From Ceratothoa steindachneri (lineage: Eukaryota > Arthropoda > Malacostraca > Isopoda > Cymothoidae), in NCBI GenBank assembly GCA_963969495.1, contig OZ018338.1:51835973-51899972 (forward strand): DNA of 64,000 bases. Direction: 5' to 3'. Both the position numbers and the translations under genes were made by a program. Shown piece by piece: positions 48,541 through 59,598 of this stretch. The notes below the pieces were generated by a model. The model ran no database searches. It was not told the origin of the DNA and saw only the letters and a list, made by a program, of their open reading frames with translations. Each line of letters starts with the position of its first letter. The stretch's first letter is position 1.

Positions 48541-49619
48541 TATGAATAACGTTATAGCCACGAGGAAAATGAAACAACGGAGAACTGCGAGGCCTTTCGA
48601 CTAATGGTCCTTTACTGAGCAGACTAAAAGACAGGGAAAAGGAGAAAGATATTTATACACCTGATTAATGAAAATATGGGATATAAAGATTAAAAGGGGT
48701 GGGATTTCCAGCTACCTGGAAAAAACCTATTAACAAGATTGAGAAGGACGCGCCCAAGAATATCCTCATTTTACCTTATTTTAATGGCTTTGAAACCGTA
48801 AAAACATTGTTAAAAACACTTAATGTAAATCTTGTTTTCTCTTATACTAATACTTTAAAAAGAATGTTAATAAAAAATTGCCCTAATGAAACAAATAACG
48901 TAATTTATAAAATCCCTTGTTTGGATTGCCCTTCATTTTATATTGGGCAAACTAGCAAGGATCTGAATGTGCGTATTAAGCAACATAAGTACTCTGTAAG
49001 CACTGGGCAAACATCAAATGCCATTTTTATCCATTTGAGTGAAAATTCCCATCGTATTAATTGGAAGGAGAGTTCTGTGATTGCCAAATCAAATGACTTT
49101 TTTTCACGAAATCTTTTAGAATCGGCATTTATACAACTGACTTCGAATTTTAATCTCAGCCCTGGAATGTATTTTTTGGACCCTTGTATCAAAAGAATGT
49201 TTAAGAATGACTTTAAAGATAAAATTTCTGAATTAATGATTACCACATAGAAGTTATTTTAGCTTATTTATATAAAAAACCTTTCCTCATATTTTTATTT
49301 TGTCATATTTTCTAGTTATCATGTATAAACTTTTTTTTGTTTTCATATTGCATATGTGATTCCCAAACATTGCCCCGTCCTTTCTTTTGTAACCCGTAAA
49401 CTTTTTTTTTTTAACCCTGACGGCTCATCTTGTTAATAGGTTTTTTCCAGGTATCTGGAAATCCCACCCCTTTTAATCTTTATATCCCATATTTTCATTA
49501 ATCAGGTGTATAAATATCTTTCTCTTTTTCCCTGTCTTTTAGTCTGCTCAGTAAAGGACCATTAGTCGAAAGGCCTCGCAGTTCTCCGTTGTTTCATTTT
49601 CCTCGTGGCTATAACGTTA

Positions 49620-49625
<6 letters not shown>
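48541..49625 (+). mobile_element. Penelope-like unit with 199-bp inverted terminal arms
   Basis: Arms 48541-48739 and 49427-49625 are inverted copies with only about two mismatches that I can see (48711 and near 48642). They enclose one ORF ending in a GIY-YIG nuclease, and (TA)n arrays abut both outer sides (48444-48502 nearby, 49626-49670 directly). Penelope-like elements are known for such terminal repeats in direct or inverted arrangement and for 5' truncation. The RT part is missing. The high arm identity suggests a young insertion or arm homogenisation. Confidence 0.85.
48699..49250 (+). CDS. GIY-YIG endonuclease domain of a Penelope-like element, RT missing
   Basis: The EN domain of Penelope-like retroelements nicks DNA to start target-primed reverse transcription. 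The frame is uninterrupted for 184 codons but open upstream to 48687 without ATG (48699 is GTG), so it is the C-terminal part of a larger protein cut off at its 5' side. Residues about 55-95 hold a zinc-type Cys cluster and nuclease core: KNCPNET, VIYKIPCLDCPSFYIGQTSK, LNVRIKQHKYSVS. These contain the VIY/YIG pair and the Arg of the alpha helix. HLSENSHRINW supplies the His pair, and RNLLESAFIQ the metal-binding Glu. The first 13 or so codons are encoded inside the left inverted arm. All expected catalytic residues are present, unlike most elements here. Confidence 0.85.
   Translation: MGFPATWKKPINKIEKDAPKNILILPYFNGFETVKTLLKTLNVNLVFSYTNTLKRMLIKNCPNETNNVIYKIPCLDCPSFYIGQTSKDLNVRIKQHKYSVSTGQTSNAIFIHLSENSHRINWKESSVIAKSNDFFSRNLLESAFIQLTSNFNLSPGMYFLDPCIKRMFKNDFKDKISELMITT

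Positions 49626-49700
<75 letters not shown>
49626..49700. repeat. (TA)n then (GA)n compound microsatellite
   Basis: TA run to about 49670, then GA to 49700, with more GA-rich sequence to 49733. Similar in structure to 41033-41188. Confidence 0.95.
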
Positions 49701-49706
<6 letters not shown>

Positions 49707-49734
49707 AAAGAGAGAGAGAGAGGACAAGAGAACG

Positions 49735-49860
49735 AGAGCAAAGGACGGCACAGCAAAGAGAATCCATACTGAGAAGACGAACCCGGGTCTGCGTTAAAGG
49801 CTCAATATCCATGTTACAAACAAAGAAATCGCAAATACAAGTTCTGCGGGTGGTAAATAC
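49735..49860 (-). mobile_element. tRNA-derived SINE, copy 2, inverted and shortened
   Basis: On the minus strand: GCAGACCCGGGTTCG, then TCTTCTCAGTATGGATTC, then TGTGCCGTCCTTTGCTCTCG. This is the same order as copy 1 but with a deletion after the B-box. Upstream, CGCAAATACAAGTTCTGCGGG (plus 49832-49852) matches plus 47245-47265 in the same orientation, although the SINE body is inverted. The flank is therefore a separate repeat segment shared by both loci. Confidence 0.6.
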
Positions 49861-49869
49861 CACCACATA

Positions 49870-50550
49870 TTTGTGCACAATAATTTAAAAATATGTTTTC
49901 ATATGTAGTTTTATATGTAATTTTCAGATCTGACACTCGTTTTCCCAGAAATGCATACTTTGCCTATAATCGACCAAAGGTCTATAATAGGAGAGGTATG
50001 TATTTCCAGCGAAAACGAGATTCAGATCTAAAAACTACAGATAAAACTGCACCAAAAAAACATGCTATCAAAATCATTTAAAATATCATAAACCAGACCA
50101 GAACGAACCTGGTAATTTAAGGCTATTCCCGCCCAAAATTACGATTCTTTAGGTACATCGAAATGGTCCATACCCTCCACTGAATTGTAGGGGTTTTACA
50201 CCCTACACACCCCGAAACTTTAAAAGATACTAGTAATATTCTTAGTTCGAAAGCCTACCATCAGATTTGAATGTAAAATTCGATTGCTAAATGTCATTAG
50301 GCCTCTAGTTCGAATCTAAGCATTGCGCAGCAAACCATGTATAAAGAACAGGTTAGCACTTGTTCGAATGCGAGCATTAGAAAACAATGTTCCCTTAAAC
50401 ACACTAACGGAAAATTTGCACTGGGTTTTACGCCCTTTCAAACCATTTACTCATGACCTAGCACACCCAACGCACGCCATTATACTATATAAAGTAAAAA
50501 GAAAAATGAACGCAGTAAATCGACCAAAATATACTGCAATCTAAAAATAA
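49870..50550. other. No gene seen
   Basis: AT-rich sequence with a few partly repeated phrases (GGGTTTTACACCCT near 50192, GGGTTTTACGCCCT near 50423). No coding or RNA motif. Confidence 0.35.
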
Positions 50551-50800
50551 ATGCTATTGAATAAACGGCAAAAGACACATGCACAGATCGACTTAAGATC
50601 TAAAAACGGCTGGATTGGTGAACTAGTCATGCAAGCTAAAACGAAATGCTCTTGAATAATTTGCAAAAGACGCAATCGAAGATCGCCTGTAGATCTAAAA
50701 TAGCCTGGGAGTGGTTGGATATCGCCAAAAGACGCTTGTGCAGATCGCCTCCAGATCCAAAAATGCAAAGTCTGGGTAAACTAGTCAGGCCAAATGTTGA
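50551..50800 (+). repeat. Degenerate tandem repeat, about 3 units of 75-95 bp
   Basis: Units start near 50551, 50645 and 50722 and share GCAAAAGACGC-type sequence, CAGATCGCCT, AGATCTAAAA and CTAGTCA in order. The two overlapping minus-strand frames with repeated CVFC(R/K)LF motifs are by-products of this repeat. Confidence 0.65.
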
Positions 50801-51269
50801 AGAAATTAGAGCAAAAATGACGCAGAAAGATTCAAATTTAGCTAAATAAAAATATATTTTCAAAAAGTGAATAACTACGTGAGTAATAAGTTCTGCGAGC
50901 TAAAAATAACATCAGTGAGCATCGTTTTTAGAATTAAAAACGTTTATGGAGGTCTTTGAAAATTACAAACACGTATCTGTGTATTAACGAATCTTATCCG
51001 AAATTAAATATGGCGAAGGCACTGTGGTGGTTGTCACCAGCCGCAGAACATGTATTTGCTCTTTCTTTCTATATACTTATATATGTTTGCATAGAGTCGG
51101 TTAGGTTAGCACAATGGCAAAAATTACTTAATCCGCTAGAAAAGTCTATTCAAGTTCCACAACTCTCTATAGGAGCTAATAGGAGCTACAGGATACTTTT
51201 CTAGTGGAATAAGGAATTTCTTATAATTACCCCTTACCTAGCAGCATTAGTATTGGCTTTTCTCTTATA

Positions 51270-51272
<3 letters not shown>

Positions 51273-51340
<68 letters not shown>
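51273..51340. repeat. (TA)n microsatellite
   Basis: TATATATATG then about 60 bases of TA, directly abutting the dispersed repeat copy at 51341. Confidence 0.95.
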
Positions 51341-51341
<1 letters not shown>

Positions 51342-51655
51342 TGGCGCTAAATTTCTATTTCTGCCTTATAGAAAAGCAACTTTATACTTTGCTCATTGCA
51401 TTATATTACGCTGATTATTTAGAGGGAATAACTTTCGATCCTAGCACATAAATTAGAAATGCAAGCTGCTATTTGCAACATTCAATAAACTAACACATTT
51501 TATTGCGTTACCTTGATTCTCATTTGAATTCATTTGTTGCCGAATAATTTTCCAGGCATTTTATCCAGTAATTTTCCGTTTTTTTATTTTTATGAGACTC
51601 TTGGTATATTCTTCTCAACCAGTTCCTGTGTAAGCGATCCACAGTTCATCAAGTG
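51341..51655 (-). repeat. Dispersed repeat, copy 2 of 2
   Basis: Inverted relative to 41553-41853. It starts GTGGCGCTAAATT on the plus strand, right at the end of a (TA)n array, and carries a roughly 20-nt stretch not present in copy 1. The sharp edge against TA marks a true element terminus. Confidence 0.8.
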
Positions 51656-52299
51656 GAGGAAATTGATGATAATTTGTTTAAATTCTTTAAGAAACAAAAG
51701 TTCTTATCATTCTTAAAAGGGGGTAAACCTGGATAGTTGCAGCTTGACTAGGAAGTTTCGCAACTGAATGTTGTATCACACGAGCACAAATTGATTTTAA
51801 ATTATGTAACATTTTTCAACAAATGCTGCGCGAGTGATTAATGATTCATTTTCTTCATTAACCACGATAAAAAGTTAAAATTGAGCATCCTTTCTAACAG
51901 ATAGAATTTCACCCTTTTTTATTTATTAACACATTTATATCTCAGTCATTTGTACAAAATTAATTAAATCTCCGTCTCATTTGCACCAAGTATCTACTTT
52001 ATTTTCCCATAACATATATAAATGTTAATAAATAGAAGCGCTTCCTATGGCTATTTTATTCAAAACTTTGTGATAACAATCGATTACTTTTATTTATTTT
52101 TTTTTTCATTTTGCCATCTTTTATTATTTTTTAGCATGGTATAATGTGATATCTTCATATTTCAACAATCTGATCGCTTTCGTGTAGCGGCAGATACTGG
52201 TCATCTTCCCATTATGGCCCTTATAAATATCTCTGGAGCCTCTTTATTAATATCGATTAAACTTATTCTTTGGGGTTTGTAGAACGCAATTTAATGGTC

Positions 52300-52800
52300 C
52301 TGCCCATCCCATTCATCTTACACTAAGTCTATTTATATTGAGAATGATATATCTAGGTCGCCTGATGTAGGTTTTGGAGTTCTACAAGATTCCCTTCTCG
52401 GTCCTCCCTTTTTTTGTAGTTATATTTGCTCCGATATTATTTTCTTAGGAATCCCCCTGGTTTATTAATTCTTATCTGTGCCGAAGATAAACAAGGTTTC
52501 CTCTGTTTGCGTCAGCCTCGTTTTCTGGGACTTAAAAATCTTCTATCCACATCTGCCATCAATACTAAATATCTCTCGGACAACTTTGAGGAACTCAACA
52601 AGATAAAACTTAGATCATAATCGTGGGTATCCTTTTGAATGTGACTCGTTGTAAAACTATTAGTCATTTCCTAAACTTTGGTCGTTCTCTGTTTTCGTTT
52701 AACGACGTGAAAATCTGGGTTCATATCTTCAAGCTTTCTACCTGCTTCTTCCGTACTTTTGCTATTACCACAACCCTCTTTTGCCTTTTCTTGCCTCAGC
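52300..52800 (+). pseudogene. LINE reverse transcriptase fragment
   Basis: Plus-strand frame: RSPDVGFGVLQDSLLGPPFF, then SDIIFL, then LICAEDKQGF (the YADD box region at 52477-52488, here CAED), then FEELNKIK and, after a stop, LNVTRCKTISHF. LINE RTs have GVPQGS.LGP.LF, a YADDTK.F box, and FN..KCK in this order and spacing. The changes at the catalytic box and the stop near 52618 show it is dead. It may be independent of the RT at 53508, which is less decayed. Confidence 0.5.
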
Positions 52801-53507
52801 TATGAATAATCTAATTCAAATCTCGCTGAAACAAATGCTTTCACTCTTTGAACCCCTTAACCTTTTTTTCAATTTGAAGCCCGTTTTCTTCTCTACTGAG
52901 GAATTTTCTCTTTCCCTTGTTCCATCTACTGCCGTGGCTACCATTATGTTTCATCATTGTCGCTAAGGTTTTCGTCCTTACATACAATGTGTCATATGCC
53001 ACTGACTCCTCTTCTTTCCTACAGAACATATCCTTTTCTCTTTCCTAGTCGTACCTAGTATCCATCTGTCTTGCTTGGCCGATCCTACATTCTCTTTTTT
53101 TCCTTTGTATGATATGAAAAATTCTGCTTCGACTCACATGGGGATATCACCTGCAGCATGAGAAGCCATGCTGTGGGTGACATATGTTGTGCCATCTTTG
53201 CACTAATACCCGAAGTTTGCCCTAACGTCCTCAATGCTTATAGGACAATATGCGGATATATATTCTACGTATTTCCACTTTCTCTATCTTCACCTCTTTT
53301 TTTTACCGACAATTATTTACATGCATATGTCTTTGAAAACCAGCTCACATAATACTCATACACAAACCAAAACAAAACATTCACTAACACTTCCTCACAA
53401 CACCCAATCTCCTCAAGCCTTACCTCCTCTCCAATAATAGCACTTCTGGTAATGAACACATTCCACTAAACTCTTCTTAACACGATTTCTGCCCATTAGA
53501 CACAATA

Positions 53508-55030
53508 ATGACTGTAGTGACTATCATCATCCAACTTATACAAAAAGGCTTAAACCAAACCACAACCAGACTTAGGGAAGTAGTGGTAGCAATTGTCATA
53601 AACAAAGCGTTCTATACGGTATTTATACAATCCATATTCAACAAAATTATAAACATCACACTAATTTCAACTATAAAATATGACTCGCCAACTTTCTCAC
53701 ATTCAGAAACACAGCACATACAAAACCGAATCATGCAAGGATCCTTCCTCTCTTCAACCCTCTTTAACTTTTTTCCCATGACATTCCCCTCTGCAAGACA
53801 ACACAATAGTCTACGCTGACGAAATCATCATTCTCTCACAACAACCAAATCTCAAGCAATCAGCTCGCAATCTACAACTCTACTTCAGAGGAATCGAAGG
53901 CTGGCTAAAATAGAACCAAATCAGCGGTTCTAATTCAAAATACAATGTTGCTCTTTTAACGACCTAAACGGATGTATCACAAACTCCGCTACATCACTTT
54001 AGCAAACACGTAACTTTCTCTAAATAAAATGATTGTAGTTCTTAGTGTATTGTTTGATACAGGATGAAAGGATCAAAAACTAAAGATGAGCAAAGCAAAC
54101 AACGTTAACAGAAAATATGAACATTCTCCTGGCACTCACAGCAACCATATTTGGGCAGTCCAAGAATTTATCGCTCACCGATTTAAGCAGTACATTCTTC
54201 CCTCCCTTAATTTCGTCTTCACTATATAAGTAGGATTTTAGCGCCCAACAAATCTTAACCCACTACATAAGCTACGAAACAAAGCACTTTGCGTAGCAAT
54301 ATGTTGCACTTGCAATGCCACAATTGAAACAATTGTTGGGGTGCTAAAACACACCTTCAACCTCCGGAGAAGTCAATTTCCACTAGTATGAGATACAGAA
54401 GCCACAGGTGCCACTATATACAAGACGCACACCAAATATTACAAGACATACACAAACTTCATGGACGTACTACACCGTGTCACTTCAAGAAATTTCTCCA
54501 CCACGATACGATTTTCCAATCACCCACAAGCAATCCATACACACATAACACAGCAAGATATACAATTTCAGGGCACAACTCACCTCTTTAACGCCATTCC
54601 ACGGATATCAACACAGCTGAGAGATCCCTCTGATGCCACAAACGGTCGCCTAGTCGAGTCTCTGATGCGTAGATCACCACAGAACTAAACATAAAAATAC
54701 CACCTCTGCCGGACTGGCATAGATATTAGCCCTCAACCCCATTAAGAAAGAGAAGCAGTCCAAATAAAATTTTAAACATGCTTAACCTAAGCACGGCTGC
54801 GACAAACTTTATTAATATGTAGGGTGTGGAATCTATAAGAGAAGCTACATGGTAAGCGGATATCAACGTGGCTGCCTTGCTAGGGAAGGACTCGTAGCCG
54901 AGGGAAACATGAGTAATTAAATGTAACTCGAATCCGCCCGGGTATCTTAGGCATTTTATCACTGGTAGACAGGTGCTTGATGGAAACCTAAGGCCTATTA
55001 GGGCGTCATCAAACAAAACTTATTATATTA
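53508..55030 (+). pseudogene. LINE ORF2 reverse transcriptase, decayed, with 3' UTR
   Basis: Plus strand: EVVVAIVINKAFYTVFIQS (RT box A, where the family has IDxSKAFD; the Asp residues are lost), then IMQGSFLSSTLFN (box B), then NTIVYADEIIILSQQPN with YADE instead of YADD (53812-53823). A thumb region follows, broken by several stops and frameshifts, with a late segment to 54690. 54720-55020 is a GC-richer 3' UTR-like tail ending in an AT-rich run (TTATTATATTACTAC) that could be the element end. The upstream endonuclease is not seen. Confidence 0.65.
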
Positions 55031-56114
55031 CTACAACTATTATATGAAGAAATAGTAGTATTGTAGCCTGATAGTTTCAACTGATTTACTTTTAGTTTTT
55101 TATTATTCATATTCAGTGAAACATTAGATGGAAATAAGCATCGTAATAATTTCTTACTTAAAAAAAATTCTAAAGGAATATATTTTCTCGGGGACGCAAT
55201 TTACCCTTTGAAAGAGAAATTTGTAAAATCCGACCAATCGAAGAGGTTTTCACGAAAAACAAGTAAATTGTCAGATAAGTTACTAGGTTTAAATTTGGTG
55301 GACAAGCTTCAGGAAATTAAAGGTAAATTTAAGTTATACTAACTATATATATTTATATACTTGCTCAAGAAAGTATTCAGACCTTTAACTAATACCACAA
55401 TAGTTTGCCATAGTTCATGAGCTCCTTATTTCAGGAAGAGTATATGTAGGCGTAATCAGTCAAATATATTACTAAAACAATTCATTAAATCTCCAAAAAT
55501 CTGATATATAAATAAGTGGGTAATAACACTTTAAACGAAAATTCGCAGCCCAAAACTATTCATACGATATTATTTTCACACCAATAAGTTTAATTTTAAT
55601 AATTTAAATTATGTCACAGTTCAATGGCAGATAAAGTAATTTATGTGACCTATTAATAATTTGGACTCGTATTGAATAGTCCAGAACATTCTAATAGTCT
55701 TTTACTAAAAGTAATTAGCTATTTTAATTGTTATCCCTGCTTTCGAATAGAATGAAAAATTATCTTTTATCCTTTCTAGCTTGGCCTTATAAATCGAGAA
55801 TTATTTGCAATTTCGCAATCATAATTATTCGATTAAGAATGCAATGGTTTATGATTGCGCAAATGCAAATCTTTGGTTGTCTTAGAAAAGCTGGCTTATG
55901 GGTTATCTTCTCCTGACTGTGAAAAGATCTCCTTCCGAAACCTTGATGAAGCGCTTAGTTAGCTATAACAGTTCGTTTTCCTCGCATAATTATGATTACG
56001 CAATTGCAAAAAAATTCATGATATATATATGAATTTCTAAAAGCCTTTTATAAGAGTTGGGTTTTGAGATTTAACAGAAAACTAGAATTGTAAATATTCT
56101 TACGGCTCATTTAT

Positions 56115-56118
<4 letters not shown>
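55031..56118. other. AT-rich DNA, no gene seen
   Basis: No recognised motif. Confidence 0.4.

Positions 56119-56172
<54 letters not shown>
56119..56172. repeat. (TA)n microsatellite
   Basis: About 54 bases of TA. Confidence 0.95.
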
Positions 56173-56176
<4 letters not shown>

Positions 56177-56899
56177 AATTTTGTTGAAGACCATTGTGTA
56201 TTTCACCTTAATTAATTTCCTTTGGCAACTTGCTCTTCTTCTAACTCTCTTTTTTATTCTATCTTGTAGATGGTAGATCACTTGTCCTGTATTCATCGCT
56301 TTTTTAAATGAATATGTTTGGTAAAAACCAAATTAAATTGCTGAGTTTTCGATCTTATCTGATCAACTTTTGATATGTTTTTGCCTCCTATACCGATGTA
56401 ATGAGTGGAATGAGGATCTGACAACATGAAAGAAGATGGTATACTCAATTTAGTAGATGATTGGATAGTAGTAGATAAAAGTGAGTCAAATTTAAAGTGG
56501 GGAGAGGTATTTTGTCCTAGTAGAAGGGCATCATATTATATTCTTTATTTCGATTTTTCGATTTTCTCTAATTGTTGTATGACGTGTTTTTCTATGTTTG
56601 TTTCTTTTTGTTTAGCTAGCGTGTTCGTCTTATTGTTAGTGTCTCAATTCTTGTATACATAATTTTTAGAAAAGATTTTTGAGCATTCAAGCCTTCAATA
56701 GCTGTTATCTCAGCAATTTAACTGTGTTGTTTTAATGTTATGTCATTTTGTCTCTCTGCTTTTTGTTTCGATTAAACTGTGTTAGCTTTTTGTGTTCCTC
56801 TTATGTGTATTTGATGAAATGTTTTCCTGTGAGCAGAACTTAGTACTTGGAAATTGGCTACAACGTGAGACTCTCTCTCGCAGTTATATTAAGTCTGCC

Positions 56900-59496
56900 A
56901 CCAGTTCCCTGTAATTCCAGAATGAAATGGTTCGTAAGAGTTAACCAGACCCTTCTTTCCGATTTCTGGGTGAAGATGTTAATAGGGTCCAGTTTTTTAT
57001 TGTATGGAGATCCCTATGCCGATGTTTATCCCGCTTTCTAGCTTTATTAATTAGTAGGGATGCGGAGTTCTGTACTCGTTGCAGTTTTCTCATTGAGGTC
57101 TTGCTGGCCGCTTGAGTCACTACCGCGGGGTCTATGAGCTTAGCCGGACGTACATCAGGTATATTTTCCTAATGTTAGCCGAGCTAAGATCTCTAAACCT
57201 GTATAGCTTAGAGATTTTTCTCTTTGAAAGGTTTCGCCTCTCTGTGTAGTGTCTTGAGTATCCGTGGTTGGAGATCATTAGGCCCCAGGACAATGCCTTC
57301 GGTGGAGTAGCCATATCTCCTCCCATCGATGATGATGGGCCAAGTCAACGTGGGGCTCAGTGGGACTATTTTGAACTTGTCTCTATTGGTTCTTATCTTT
57401 CAGCGTCTCTCGTACCGGTTGATGTTGTTGATTTCCGCTATTGTGCGCATTGCCTGATCCCTTGCTTTCTTCACTGGGCACGGAACGACCTGGATGAGGT
57501 AATCTGCAAATTGCAGATACATCGTGTCCCTGTGCACCGGTGTATGGGAGGTCGGTGGTAAAGACCAAGTAAAGCAGTGGGCTCAGGCAACTTCTCTGAG
57601 GAACGCTCTCCTTCAGTTCGAATTCAGGTCTTCTGTATCCTTTGATCATGAGACATGTCCTTCTGTCCATGAGAATGTCACAAAGGATCCTTTCCAGGAT
57701 TGGCTCCAGCTGGAGGTTCAGGATCTTGTATTGAAATTCTTCCAGCCAGACTTTATCGAAGGCCTTCTGCACGTCCCTCAACACAATGTATACATAGCAC
57801 CCATTCACTCAGCAATAGGATACTTTTTTCTGTCAGGAGCGATAGGGCTGTATCTGTGCCCCCTTTTTTGGCGGATACCATGTTGTTGGGGGTTATGCGC
57901 TCCTTACTCACTCAGTTGAGCTTGAAGTCTATTAGCTATGATCTTTTCAAAGTTATTGCCAAGCATCTCCAAAAGAGAGATCGGGTGATAGTTAGCCACC
58001 TGGCCTGGGAGCTTGTTTCCTTTCGGGATGCAGATGATATTAGCTATCTTGTACCCATCAGGAAAGTAGCGTGTATTCAGGGCAGCATTCATGGTATTAA
58101 ACAGTCCTTGAATGATTTGCCTCGGGGCATTCACGAGGTTGTTTTTCGTGAGCCCAGACCAGCCTGGTGCCCTTTGCTTTAAGGACCTTATGTTGTTCAT
58201 GGTCTCTTCAATGGGTATTGGGCACCCGTGGCCAACCATATCATTTTACTGAGATACTTGCGTCTGGGGGTGGGCTCTATGTATCACTGTGCCAAGGTTC
58301 TCAATCAGTTGGTCTTCGAATTTCTGGTCGAAGTCGTCGTTCTCTTCAGTGGTTATAGCGAAAATCTTTTTCCAGTGTGTACTGAATCTTTTATCGAGGG
58401 ACTCTGGATCCTCAATGATTTCATCTGCATATTTTATTAGTGTTCTGGCTTTATTGGGCAGTCCCCTAAGTCTTTGGATGCTATTCCAAAAACTTACTGG
58501 ACTGTCCTCCTTGTCCAGCCTACCAATGATGTCATTCCAGATTTCCTTCTGTTTCTCTGTGATTGTGCGTTTTAGTTCCTCGCTTAGTTTTCTCATTCTG
58601 GCTGTCCTTTCCCGATTTGGGCATGTCCTGCCTATTTCTTGGAAGATTTCCCTATGTTCCCGAGCGATATCACTCATCTCGTTCGTCCACCTAGGCTGTG
58701 GGAACATTTTATAGGAGATCCTGGTGACGCATCTCTCGTCGGCTTGAATGAGGAGATTAGTGATGGCGTTTATCTCCTCATCTACCTTTTCGAGATTGGC
58801 GTCTTCCAGGTCAGCTGGTTGATATTCGCTAAGTATCTCTCTAAATAGCTCCCAGTTAGCTTTCGCATAGCTTTTCCTAAGTGGGACGGGTTTTAAGAAT
58901 TGGTACAAGCAAGATTGTTGTGAAGATCGGGATATGGTCGCTTGGTACCACAGGCCCGGGCTCGTTGCTGATGTTAAAATGGAAGTTACGGCTCGCCAAC
59001 ACTATGTCCTGTTTGGTTGCCGAACTTTGCATTAGGTAAGTCGGGAAATCCGGTCCTACTCTCTGGAGTCGGTCTCTTTTGAAGAGTAGTTCCGGATTCC
59101 TTCCCCTTTGGTTAAAGTCAACGTAACTTGACGCTGTGCATCTGACGTTTAGGTCTCTACCCAGCAACGCCAATTTTCCTTGCCCAAAGATGTTGAAAAA
59201 GTTGAAAATCGTCAGTTAGGCCTCCCACCAGGGTTGGAATTTGGAAGTGTTTTGTATGTAATATTTGTTCGGATTGCGATGGCTGCGCCGTCGTACCTTT
59301 CTTGTGTATGTTTTTTTGCGATCAAAGTGTAATTTGGTATTTTTATTGTGGTAAATTCTGTGTTTACACCGTGTTCGAAAATGAGGATCCTGTCGGGATC
59401 CACTGTACATAATATTTTTCCGTAGAGAATGAATTTCCCTTCCCATCCGCTAATGTTTAGTGAGAGCATTTTTAGAGTGCTGTTTGTGTTTATCAT
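56900..59496 (-). pseudogene. LINE A ORF2: endonuclease and reverse transcriptase
   Basis: Starts MINTNSTLKMLSLNISGWEG, an apurinic-type endonuclease opening, then YDGAAIAIRTNITYK. Part of the endonuclease middle is missing near 59210-59180. It resumes LALLGRDLNVRCTASS and ends with VPSDHIPIFT, keeping the final His box. The linker (58908-58246) is open for 220 codons. RT: RAPGWSGLTKNNLV, DGYKIANIICIPKGNK, ANYHPISLLEMLG, then LRDVQKAFDKVW (box A Asp present), ESVPQRSCLSPLLY, then FADY at 57499-57510 where the family has FADD or YADD. The C-terminus has LGLMISNHGYSRHYTERRN and KISKLYRFRDLSS. Frameshifts near 57540, 57900 and 58245 and the FADY change make it inactive. Confidence 0.85.
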
Positions 59497-59598
59497 GTTT
59501 TGTTTGTTTGGTGTCCTTGTAGTCTATGTGAGTGTGTGTGTTTTACTTTACTTTTTATCCCGTCTCTTTTTGCCATTTCTTATTTTTTCATACTCTGC

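Noticed and set aside
57268..58848. Several plus-strand frames of 60-160 codons across LINE A
   Set aside because: Antisense to a recognisable endonuclease-RT on the minus strand; the same holds for plus-strand frames over LINE B and ORF1.
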